From NCBI GenBank assembly GCA_934122155.1, contig CAKOVX010000011.1, forward strand, positions 1 through 29,842: a DNA stretch of 29,842 nucleotides. The letters run 5' to 3'. The notes beneath the pieces are model-generated. The model had not been told where the DNA came from, did no database searches, and was given only the letters and a program-made list of their open reading frames with translations. This document shows, piece after piece, positions 1 through 7,675 of the stretch. The position numbers and the translations under genes are program-made. This DNA is from an uncultured Clostridia bacterium. GTDB taxonomy: Bacteria > Bacillota > Clostridia > TANB77 > CAG-508. Position 1 is the stretch's first letter. Each line of letters starts with the position of its first letter.

Positions 1-135
1 AACTTTTGCGGATATAAAATAAATGAGTATAGACTAAAAATACGAGATAAAGGCAAAAGAAAACTAAAGAAAAAAGTAAAAGAATTAAAATATTATATAA
101 GAGAAGGAAAAGCAATTCCAGATTATATATTTTAA
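1..135 (+). pseudogene. C-terminal remnant of a reverse transcriptase-like protein
   Basis: Frame 1 is open from the window edge to TAA at 133-135 (44 residues). It starts NFCGYKINEYRLKIRDKGKR and continues as a very basic Lys/Arg-rich helix. The F-x-G-Y-K-I segment followed by a basic stretch resembles the region just after the catalytic core of group II-intron/DGR-like reverse transcriptases, where an FLGY-type motif is common. Such proteins usually carry a further C-terminal maturase/thumb segment, which is missing here, so the copy looks truncated or decayed. Only the tail is visible, so the YxDD catalytic box cannot be checked. The family call is from memory of the motif. It could instead be another basic C-terminal domain. 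Confidence 0.4.
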
Positions 136-424
136 GGAATATATACAGAGAAAGTATTAGTATTAAAGAGATTTATTCCTTCCTAATTTAGGTAAAAAAG
201 TATCAGCAAATTATGTATTAGTAGGCTAAGCAGAATATACATAATTTGCAAAATTTTAATAAAAGGTATTAAAAATGAATGAAGTTATCTTACCAAATTA
301 CTTGAAATTATTCCTAGTAACAATTTTTTAAGATAATACTTGCTAAACTGTTTAAATAAAGATAAAATAGATAGAGTAAAATGATTTCATAAGTATGAAA
401 CAGTAAAATAGTGAGGTATTAACT
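136..424. other. Gene-poor stretch upstream of recD2
   Basis: No open frame with a ribosome binding site was found on either strand, and stops are frequent in all frames. The first part may be decayed 3' sequence of the reverse transcriptase remnant. The last 85 bases hold a plausible promoter and the leader of the recD2 gene. No convincing terminator hairpin was seen after the remnant. Confidence 0.5.
340..368 (+). promoter_or_regulatory. Putative sigma-A promoter for recD2
   Basis: TTGCTA (340-345) and TAAAAT (363-368) are separated by 17 bases. Transcription would start near 375, giving a leader of about 50 bases before the TTG start at 425. AT-rich DNA produces such matches by chance, so confidence is moderate. 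Confidence 0.4.
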
Positions 425-2648
425 TTGGAGATTAAAGGAAGAATTAGAGATATTATTTATCGTAATGAAATAAATAGCTATACAATAGCAACATTTGAAA
501 CAGATGAAGAGGAAACTACTGTTGTGGGTTATCTTCCTTTTATTGAAAAAGGTGACAATTTAAAAATAGTTGGTAATTTTGTTGAACACCCTGAGTATGG
601 CAGACAATTAAAAATTGAGACTTTTGAAAAGTTAATGCCAGAAGATTTAGATTCAATAGAAAATTATTTAGCAAATGGAAAATTTAAGGGGATAGGTCCT
701 GCAACAGCTAAAAGAATGGTTAATACTTTTGGCAAAGATGTAATAAATATTATTAAATTTGAACCTGAAAAGTTATCTTGTATAAAAGGAATTACTGAGG
801 AAAAAGCAATCGAAATTTCGCAAAGCTTTAATGAAAATTGGGAAGTATGGCAAATTGTTAGTTATCTAGAAAAATTCGGAATTGGTCCACAAAGTGCAGA
901 AGGAATATATAAAAAACTAGGGCCAAATACAATAACAACAATAGAAGAAAATCCATATATTCTAATAGATTTGACAGTTAGGGTTAACTTTGCACAAATA
1001 GATCAAATTGCTATAAAAATGGGAATGGATTTAGAAAATGATAAACGTATCAGAAGCGGTATAAAATATGCACTTAAATTATCTACTAATAATGGACATT
1101 GTGCAGTATTATATGAAAATTTGATTCTGTTTGTAAAAGATTTACTAAATGTTTCAGAATCGATGATAGAAAACAACATTATATTTTTGAAAACAAAAAA
1201 TGAAATTGTATTAGAAGATAGAGAAAATCAGGAGTGGGTATATTTATATAATTATTACATGGCTGAAAAGAATGTTGCTGAAAGTTTGATAGCTCTAGAT
1301 AATTATTTGAATGTAAAGGAAATTAGTAATTTTGAAAAGAAATTAAAGAAAATTGAGAAGCATTCTGATTTAGAATTATCTGAAAAACAAAGAGAAGCGG
1401 TAATTGCAGTTCAAGAACATAATGTTTGTGTAATTACTGGTGGACCAGGTACAGGAAAAACTACTATAATAAAAACAATAATTGAAATGTATAAACAGGA
1501 GGAGAAAAAGGTTGTACTATGTGCGCCTACTGGAAGAGCTGCTAAAAGAATGAGTGAAGCGACTGGAGAAGAAGCTAAAACTTTGCATAGATTATTAGAG
1601 ATTGGAAAAACAAGCTCAGATGAGTTACAAAATATAGATCCGAATGTAGAAGTTGCACCACTAGACGCAGATGTGATTATTGTTGATGAAGTATCAATGG
1701 TTGATATATTTTTAATGAATTATTTATTACAAGCAATTTATAAAGGAACTAAGCTTGTATTAGTTGGAGATAGTAATCAGTTGCCATCAGTTGGACCAGG
1801 AAATGTACTAAAAGATATTATACAATCTGAAAGACTTACTACAATTACATTAAACAAAATTTTTAGACAAGCAGCTAAAAGTAAAATTATTTTAAATAGC
1901 CATAAGGTAAATGAAGGTATTAGTATTTTTAGTAAAGATGAGCAAAACGAAAATGAAGAGCTAATAGAAGACTTTTTCTTTATAAATGAAACTAATAAAT
2001 TAAAAGTGTTAGAAAATATAATTTCACTATGTACAGGAAGACTAGAAAAATATGGAAATTATACTTTTGCTCAAAACATACAGGTAATTAGTCCAACTAA
2101 AAAAGGAGAGCTTGGAACTAAAGAATTAAATAAAAGTTTGCAACAAGCCATAAACCCGGAATCAGAAGAAAAAAACGAAAGAAAGTATATAGATTCCGTG
2201 TTCCGTGAAGGTGACAGAATAATGCAAATAAAAAATAATTATGATATTTATTGGGAGAAAAGAGAACCTACACTTGAAATGGGCAAAGGTGTATTTAATG
2301 GAGAATATGGAACAATACTAAATATAGATGAAGTAGAGAAAAAGGTAAAGATTAAGTTTGATGATGATAAACTAGTATGGTATAACTTTGATGAGCTTGA
2401 GCAAATAGAACATTCATACTGCATTACTGTGCATAAGGCTCAACGGAAGCGAATTCGATGTAGTTATTATGCCAATTGTACAAGCTGCTCCGATGCTACT
2501 TACTCGTACATTACTATACACTGCAATGACAAGAGCAAAAAAACTACTTATTTTAATTGGAAATCCTAATATTATAGAGTTTATGACGCAAAATGCAGAC
2601 AGTAAAAAAAGAAATACAGGCTTAGAATATAAATTAAGAAATTTATAG
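425..2648 (+). CDS. recD2: RecD2-type superfamily 1 DNA helicase, interrupted by a +1 frame change
   Basis: RecD2 is a 5'-3' SF1B DNA helicase of RecBC-lacking bacteria, acting in DNA repair and fork maintenance. The start is TTG at 425, behind a GTGAGG-like site. The N-terminal OB-like part is followed by helix-hairpin-helix motifs (GIGPATAKR near 90, CIKGI near 118). Walker A GGPGTGKTT lies at 339-347 and Walker B DE at 421-422. After Gln673 of HKAQ the frame must move +1 past C2444. The shifted frame then reads GSEFDVV, the PIVQAAP region and LLYTAMTRAKK (helicase motif VI with its Arg), and ends at TAG 2646-2648, for 740 residues in total, the usual family size. Without the shift the protein ends at 2569 with 41 unrelated Cys/Ser/Tyr-rich residues and no motif VI. 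The gene may be recoded, recently mutated, or affected by a sequence error. comF follows after 75 bases. Confidence 0.9.
2441..2447 (+). other. Apparent +1 recoding site CAA-CGG-A in recD2
   Basis: The zero frame reads CAA then CGG. Skipping C2444 gives CAA-GGA-AGC (Gln-Gly-Ser), which restores the conserved HKxQGSEF helicase motif and 67 downstream in-frame codons. CGG is otherwise absent as an in-frame codon in the window. The site is not in a homopolymer, where one-base assembly errors are most common. Confidence 0.6.
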
Positions 2649-2723
2649 TTTTATATTGAATTAGATATTAAAATAATATAAGATTAACTAAATAAATTGG
2701 GGGCAATATTTTAGGAGGTTTAT

Positions 2724-3443
2724 ATGAACTTTTTAAATAGATTGCGCTCTTTTATTTTTCCAGAAACTTGTGGAATATGTAACCATGTAGGAAATTCGTT
2801 TTTATGTGAAAAATGCAAAAATAAATTAGAAAATTCCAAACTGTTTATTAATACAGTAAGCAAAACTACAAAAGATAAAACAAAATATTTTGATGAGCAA
2901 GCATATATTTTTGTATATGATTCAATAATAAGAGAAAAGATAATTCAATATAAATTTAAAGACAAAGCATATTTAGGAAAGATGTTTTCTGAATTTTTTG
3001 TGAAAAATGAAAAAATATGTGGATTTTTGAAAAAATATGATATAATAATTCCAGTTCCAATGACGTATAAAAAAATAAAAGAAAGAGGATATAACCAAAC
3101 GGAACTAATATCCATTTTGGTAGCTAAGAATATTAAATCATTGACTTTTAGAAATGACATATTAGTAAAATACAAAGAAAATAAAGTACAAAGTAAATTA
3201 ACTAAACTACAAAGAATAGAAAACGTTAGAGATGTATATAAAATAAACAATAAAGAGGCAGTAAAAGGAAAAAACATTTTAATTTTAGATGATGTGTATA
3301 CAACTGGATCAACATGCAATGAATGTGCAAGGATATTAAAAACAGCCTTTCCAAACAAAATTGGAGTTATTACAATTGCAAAAGACTATGAAAAAATATA
3401 TAGAGAAAACTTTAGAAAGGACGGAAACAAATGGAAGATTTAG
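2724..3443 (+). CDS. comF: ComF family phosphoribosyltransferase-like protein
   Basis: This 239-residue protein has the ComF layout: an N-terminal four-Cys zinc site (CGIC near 16 and CEKC near 28) and a C-terminal PRTase fold with the PRPP-binding loop ILILDDVYTTGST near 185-197. ComF proteins are linked to natural DNA uptake and interact with DNA-processing proteins, but their enzymatic substrate is not settled. The ATG lies behind AGGAGG with normal spacing. Position next to recD2 fits a DNA-processing role. The 3' end overlaps the next gene by 13 bases, which implies translational coupling. Confidence 0.9.
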   Translation: MNFLNRLRSFIFPETCGICNHVGNSFLCEKCKNKLENSKLFINTVSKTTKDKTKYFDEQAYIFVYDSIIREKIIQYKFKDKAYLGKMFSEFFVKNEKICGFLKKYDIIIPVPMTYKKIKERGYNQTELISILVAKNIKSLTFRNDILVKYKENKVQSKLTKLQRIENVRDVYKINNKEAVKGKNILILDDVYTTGSTCNECARILKTAFPNKIGVITIAKDYEKIYRENFRKDGNKWKI

Positions 3444-5422
3444 TAGAAAGTATTTTAGATTATATAAGAGCTGAATATACAGATTATGCAATTATGATTA
3501 ATGGCGAGTGGGGAAGCGGAAAAACATATTTTTGGAACAATAAAATAAAACCAAAAATTGAAGCAATGCAGGTAAATGGCAAGAGATTAACACCTATATA
3601 TATGTCTTTATATGGAATATCAAACTTGGAAGAAATAAGTAAAAAAATATTTATTGAAACTACTCAATTAATGGATAAAAACTTGAAAAAGTTTATGAAT
3701 TCTAATGGAGCAAGTAGTATTCCTGAATATGCAAAAACAGGTTTAGATATGGCAAACTTTTTTGGTGTTACACAAAATGGAGATAGATTGGACTATGCTC
3801 AGTTTTTTGCAACAGATGACAAAGTATTATGTTTTGATGACCTAGAAAGAGCAAATGTAGATGTTATTGATATTTTGGGTTATATCAATAATTTTGTTGA
3901 ACATGATCACATAAAAACTATAATAATTTGTAATGAAAAAGAGTTATCTACTAAATTAAAAAACAGTAATTTAGAGATGAAAACATTCATAGCCACATAC
4001 TTGCTAGATAAAGAAAATAAACTAAATATAAAAACAGACAAACCAATGGTAGAAAGAATACGTGATACTATTGAATATGTTTTTGATAAAGCTAATGATT
4101 ATGAAAGAATAAAAGAAAAACTAATAGGTGAAACTTTTGAATATGCGCCTGAATTTAATTATATTATAAATGGCTTATTAATGAGATATGAGAGTGATGC
4201 AGATTTAATAAGGTTTTTAAGAGAAAATACGGGCCTAATAACATCAACATTCAATAAAAGTGGAACAAGAAATTTACGTATTTTAAAACATGCATTAAAT
4301 AACTTTAAAAAAATATTTGACACAGTTACAAAATCATATCCAAATACAAATCATAGAGTGCTACAAACAATGCTAATATTTACAATTGCAGTGTCATTTG
4401 AAATTAAGGCAGGAAAAATAACAAAGGACAAGTTTATAAATATTAACAGCAACGAAGAATATAAATCTGTTTTAGTATCTTCAAGAGTATTTATGGATAA
4501 TAGGCAGTTTTATATTAAAGAATTTGATAATAACTATTACTACAACTTCAAAGCAGAATATCGTTTCTTTAAGTTTATTGAAAAATATGTGCGTACACGT
4601 ATTTTTGATATGAAAATTTTCAAAGAAAATATGGAAGTAATACGTGATACAATTGATACAAACCAATTGCCTGGATATAAAAGGCTTCTTACAGAAGAAT
4701 ACTGGAAAATACCAGATGATCAATTTAACGGCGTAATAGACGAAACATTAGAATATGTTAAAGATGGTAAAATAGAAATAATACAAATTGTAAAGCTATT
4801 TTCATACTTTGCATACTTTATAAAAAAAGACTTAATAGACTATGATATGAAAACAATAAAATCTGTATTTTTCAATGGAATGAATATTTCTTCATTAACA
4901 TCTAAATACTGTGCTAATGTAGATGAAGAACTATCTCAAGTAGCGGTTGAAGATGAATTTGAAACTGATATGGAAGAAATATTAAAACATTTTAATGAAA
5001 TAAATATGCAATTAAAAACTAAAATGTATAATGAAAAAGCAGAAGAAATATTTAAGTGTATTCCAATGAAAATGGAAATGTTTTATGATAAATTTGATAA
5101 AGAATGTATGAATATACCAATATTTAAGTACTATGATCCATTTCAAACATTTCAAAGAATTTCATGTGCAAGTAATGAGGACATAGTAACAATAAAAGAA
5201 AAGTTAGTGGATAGAGCAAATAGATTTAAAAACGAAGTTGCAGATGAAATACCAAACATAAAGAAATTAAAACAAATTATGGATGACTATATTGATGGAA
5301 AATTACCTGGAATAAAAATAGTACTATTACAAGACTTTTCAAATGAGCTAGGAAATATTATAAAAAAGTATGATGTAACAGTACAAAAAGAAATGAGCAA
5401 CATAGAAAATATTGAACAATAA
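3431..5422 (+). CDS. KAP-family P-loop NTPase of unknown function
   Basis: This 663-residue protein carries a P-loop close to its N-terminus: GEWGSGKT at 25-32, the form typical of KAP and related STAND-like NTPases. A Walker B FDDLERA follows at about 135-141, where the acidic pair and Arg are also typical of KAP proteins. A sensor-like segment, IIICNEKEL, comes next. The C-terminal 400 residues are helical and charged and match nothing I recognise. I see none of the transmembrane insertions found in many KAP proteins, so it is probably cytosolic. The ATG is inside the last codons of comF, behind AAAGGACGGA. KAP NTPases often occur in mobile or anti-phage settings, so defence is possible, but no partner effector gene lies beside it. 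Confidence 0.75.
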   Translation: MEDLVESILDYIRAEYTDYAIMINGEWGSGKTYFWNNKIKPKIEAMQVNGKRLTPIYMSLYGISNLEEISKKIFIETTQLMDKNLKKFMNSNGASSIPEYAKTGLDMANFFGVTQNGDRLDYAQFFATDDKVLCFDDLERANVDVIDILGYINNFVEHDHIKTIIICNEKELSTKLKNSNLEMKTFIATYLLDKENKLNIKTDKPMVERIRDTIEYVFDKANDYERIKEKLIGETFEYAPEFNYIINGLLMRYESDADLIRFLRENTGLITSTFNKSGTRNLRILKHALNNFKKIFDTVTKSYPNTNHRVLQTMLIFTIAVSFEIKAGKITKDKFININSNEEYKSVLVSSRVFMDNRQFYIKEFDNNYYYNFKAEYRFFKFIEKYVRTRIFDMKIFKENMEVIRDTIDTNQLPGYKRLLTEEYWKIPDDQFNGVIDETLEYVKDGKIEIIQIVKLFSYFAYFIKKDLIDYDMKTIKSVFFNGMNISSLTSKYCANVDEELSQVAVEDEFETDMEEILKHFNEINMQLKTKMYNEKAEEIFKCIPMKMEMFYDKFDKECMNIPIFKYYDPFQTFQRISCASNEDIVTIKEKLVDRANRFKNEVADEIPNIKKLKQIMDDYIDGKLPGIKIVLLQDFSNELGNIIKKYDVTVQKEMSNIENIEQ

Positions 5423-5515
5423 AATATAAAAAATGTATAAAAACTTCCTTTTAAAGTAATAATAAGAATAACCAGCAAGTAGCTAAAAGTTTTAATATTA
5501 AAAGGAGGTAATAGT

Positions 5516-6070
5516 TTGAAAGCAACAGGCGTAGTGAGAAGAATTGACGATTTAGGTAGAGTGGTTATCCCAAAAGAGATTAGAAAGACTTTAAGAATTA
5601 AAGAGGGAGATCCACTTGAAATATTTACGGATAAAGAAGGAGAAGTTATTTTAAAAAAATATTCTCCAATAGGCGAACTAACAGAGTTTGCAACAGGTTA
5701 TGCAGAGACATTAGCAAAGACAACAGGACATATTGCGTGTATTACAGACAAAGACACTGTTATTGCTGTATCAGGTGGAGCTAAAAAAGAACTTTTGGAA
5801 CAGGATGTTAGTGAAGAGCTAGAAAGACTAATGGATGACAAAGAAAAATATACAAGTAAAGAAAATGATGACTTAGCTATTCCAATCACTAAAAATGAAA
5901 ACAAAGAAAGAAGATACAACTCACAAGTAGTATATCCAATAATCTCAGACGGTGATGTAATAGGTACAGTAATATTATTGTCAAAAGACAACAGCACAAA
6001 GATGAGTGAAGTTGAACAAAAAGTTGCACAATCAGCAGCAAGTTTCTTGGGAAGCCAAATGGAAATATAA
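5516..6070 (+). CDS. spoVT: Stage V sporulation transcriptional regulator SpoVT
   Basis: The 184-residue protein starts with an AbrB/SpoVT swapped-hairpin DNA-binding domain (MKATGVVRRIDDLGRVVIPK, residues 1-20, through about residue 50). A GAF-like C-terminal domain covers roughly 55-180. Length and N-terminus closely match SpoVT, a regulator of sigma-G-dependent genes in the forespore. The start is TTG at 5516, seven bases after AAAGGAGGT. The 94 bases upstream contain TGTATA and, 17 bases later, TAATAATA, a poor match to a sigma-G promoter, so regulation is not resolved. It confirms that the organism is or was a spore former. Confidence 0.93.
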   Translation: MKATGVVRRIDDLGRVVIPKEIRKTLRIKEGDPLEIFTDKEGEVILKKYSPIGELTEFATGYAETLAKTTGHIACITDKDTVIAVSGGAKKELLEQDVSEELERLMDDKEKYTSKENDDLAIPITKNENKERRYNSQVVYPIISDGDVIGTVILLSKDNSTKMSEVEQKVAQSAASFLGSQMEI

Positions 6071-6111
6071 TGTAACATATTTGTAACATACATGTAATGA
6101 AAACGTAACAC
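6071..6111 (+). promoter_or_regulatory. Four 11-bp-phased direct repeats (PhoP-box-like activator array)
   Basis: Copies of (T/C)GTAA(C/T)(A/G) start at 6071, 6082, 6093 and 6104: TGTAACA, TGTAACA, TGTAATG, CGTAACA. The exact 11-base period puts all four on one face of the helix. The array ends nine bases before a -35 hexamer. PhoP/PhoB-type response regulators bind direct repeats with this period (TTAACA-like half-sites in Gram-positives), so an OmpR-family activator is the best guess. Confidence 0.55.
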
Positions 6112-6119
6112 AAAAAAGC

Positions 6120-6148
6120 TTGATTATTTGTAATATTTATAGTATAAA
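6120..6148 (+). promoter_or_regulatory. Promoter of the 71-residue protein gene
   Basis: TTGATT (6120-6125), 17 bases, TATAAA (6143-6148). The phased repeats sit immediately upstream, as expected for an activator-dependent promoter. The predicted start near 6155 leaves a leader of about 40 bases. Confidence 0.55.
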
Positions 6149-6194
6149 TAATATGAAAAAAATAGTAATTGAAATCTACAAAGGAGGAGTAACA

Positions 6195-6410
6195 ATGGAA
6201 GAATTTGAAAATAATACAGTAAAATCAGAAGTTCCAGCAGAAATAAGTGTATGGTCAAAGATTAAAAATTTTCTATTCCAAGAAATAACACTTACAATGA
6301 CACCAAAACAAGAAAAAGTATTTCAAGAGGTACATGACTTCTGGCATCAAGAAGTTAACCATGATTTTTGGTTCCAAGATATTGAAATCGTAGATAACAT
6401 TACATTATAA
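6195..6410 (+). CDS. Small acidic aromatic-rich protein of unknown function (71 aa)
   Basis: The start is ATG 6195, six bases after AAAGGAGGAG. A longer open frame back to 6120 is rejected because it would begin within the promoter. The C-terminal half contains an internal near-repeat: VHDFWHQEV followed at once by NHDFWFQDI, and an FLFQEI segment earlier (about residue 27) resembles it. The protein is rich in Glu, Asp, Phe and Trp. It has no Cys, signal peptide or membrane helix. I do not recognise the family. Its own promoter, the phased repeats and two downstream hairpins make it a single-gene unit. It may be a small regulator or binding protein, but nothing in the sequence decides this. 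Confidence 0.7.
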   Translation: MEEFENNTVKSEVPAEISVWSKIKNFLFQEITLTMTPKQEKVFQEVHDFWHQEVNHDFWFQDIEIVDNITL

Positions 6411-6436
6411 AAAGTTATAATATCTGTTATTAATAT

Positions 6437-6468
6437 AAAACTTATTAGGTAAGACTGATAAGTTTTTT
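6437..6468 (+). terminator. Rho-independent terminator after the 71-aa gene
   Basis: AAAACTTAT (6437-6445) pairs with ATAAGTTTT (6458-6466) across a 12-base loop, and the T-run extends to 6468. The stem is AT-rich, so strength is uncertain. Confidence 0.65.
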
Positions 6469-6498
6469 ATTGTGCGAGAAAAATAAAAGAAAATAATA

Positions 6499-6525
6499 AA
6501 GAATACTTGAAAAGTATTCTTTTTT
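6499..6525 (+). terminator. Second terminator hairpin before gap
   Basis: AAGAATACTT (6499-6508) and AAGTATTCTT (6512-6521) form a 10-bp stem with a three-base loop, followed by T to 6525. It lies 30 bases after the first terminator and may back it up. Confidence 0.65.
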
Positions 6526-6604
6526 GATATAAAATTACATTGTTTAGGATATACTAAAAATATTAATAAAAAATGTGAAATAACATTTCAAAGGAGGAAA
6601 ATTT

Positions 6605-7606
6605 ATGTCAATAAAATTAGGAATTAATGGTTTTGGAAGAATAGGAAATTTATCTTTACAAGCAGCATTAAATAAAGAAAATGTTGAGGTTGTTGCAATA
6701 AACGACCCATTTATAACAGCAGACTATATGGCATATATGATGAAATACGACACAATCCATGGAAAATTTAATGGAGAAGTTTTTGAAAAAGACGGAAAAT
6801 TAGTAGTAAACGGAAAAGAAATTAAAGTATATAATGAAATGGAACCTAAGAATATTCCTTGGGGAGCAGATGGAATTGATTATGTACTAGAATGTTCAGG
6901 AGTATTTACAACAATTGAAAAAGCAAATGCACACTTAGAAGCAGGAGCTAAAAAAGTTATTATCTCTGCACCATCTAAAGATGCCCCAATGTTTGTTATG
7001 GGAGTAAATAACGAAACATATACACCAGATATGAACATTATTTCAAATGCATCATGTACAACAAACTGTTTAGCACCACTTGCTAAAATTATAAACGATA
7101 ACTTTGGAATCAAAGATGGATTAATGACAACAGTTCATAGTATTACAGCAACACAAAAAACAGTTGATGGAGCATCTAAAAAAGATTGGAGAGGTGGAAG
7201 AGCAGCAAGCTATAACATTATACCATCATCAACAGGTGCAGCTAAGGCTGTTGGAAAAGTAATTCCTACATTAAACGGAAAATTAACAGGTATGTCATTT
7301 AGAGTACCAACAGTTGATGTTTCAGTTGTAGACTTAACATGTAATTTAGAAAAACCAGCAACATATGAAGAAATATGTGAAGCAGTTAAAAAAGCATCAG
7401 AAAACGAAATGAAAGGTATAGTAGAATATGTATCAGACCCAGTAGTTTCTTCAGACTTTATACATGATGAACATACATGTATTTTTGACAGTACAGCAGG
7501 AATAGCATTAACAGACACATTTGTAAAATTAGTTGCATGGTATGACAACGAATGGGGCTATTCAAATAAATTAGTTGATTTAGCTATTTATATTGCTAAT
7601 AAATAA
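6605..7606 (+). CDS. gap: Glyceraldehyde-3-phosphate dehydrogenase (type I)
   Basis: It converts glyceraldehyde 3-phosphate to 1,3-bisphosphoglycerate with NAD+. The 333-residue length is normal. The Rossmann motif GINGFGRIG is at 7-15, and the catalytic Cys151 lies in SNASCTTNC. The C-terminal WYDNEWGYS signature is present. The ATG is behind AAAGGAGG. It is the first gene of the lower-glycolysis cluster. A TATACT -10 at 6550-6555 lacks a well-spaced -35 (TTGATA at 6524 is 20 bases away), so the promoter is uncertain. No CggR-type regulator gene precedes it, unlike the Bacillus arrangement. Confidence 0.98.
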   Translation: MSIKLGINGFGRIGNLSLQAALNKENVEVVAINDPFITADYMAYMMKYDTIHGKFNGEVFEKDGKLVVNGKEIKVYNEMEPKNIPWGADGIDYVLECSGVFTTIEKANAHLEAGAKKVIISAPSKDAPMFVMGVNNETYTPDMNIISNASCTTNCLAPLAKIINDNFGIKDGLMTTVHSITATQKTVDGASKKDWRGGRAASYNIIPSSTGAAKAVGKVIPTLNGKLTGMSFRVPTVDVSVVDLTCNLEKPATYEEICEAVKKASENEMKGIVEYVSDPVVSSDFIHDEHTCIFDSTAGIALTDTFVKLVAWYDNEWGYSNKLVDLAIYIANK

Positions 7607-7617
7607 CATAATAATAA

Positions 7618-7656
7618 AGATGTAAGATATAGTCCAATAGTCTATATCTTACATCT
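7618..7656 (+). other. Perfect 15-bp hairpin between gap and pgk
   Basis: Bases 7618-7632 pair without mismatch with 7642-7656 around a nine-base loop. No T-run follows, so it is not a standard terminator. It ends five bases before the AAAGG site of pgk, so it could stabilise or process the mRNA, or tune pgk translation relative to gap. Confidence 0.7.
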
Positions 7657-7675
7657 AATAGAAAGGTAAAAGAAT

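Noticed and set aside
9..11. A possible third CGG shift at the window edge in the RT remnant
   Set aside because: In the open frame it reads TGC-GGA, and a shifted reading (CTT TTG, C, GGA) is also conceivable, but only three codons are visible upstream, so nothing can be concluded.
2441..2447. P-site tRNA slippage as the frameshift mechanism
   Set aside because: Slipping +1 would need tRNA-Gln to pair with AAC and tRNA-Thr with CTC, both poor. The common feature is the A-site CGGA, so A-site or four-base reading fits better.
2444..2569. Zero-frame C-terminus of recD2 as the natural protein end
   Set aside because: The 41 residues are Cys/Ser/Tyr-rich and unlike any helicase, while the +1 frame gives the conserved motifs to a normal end.
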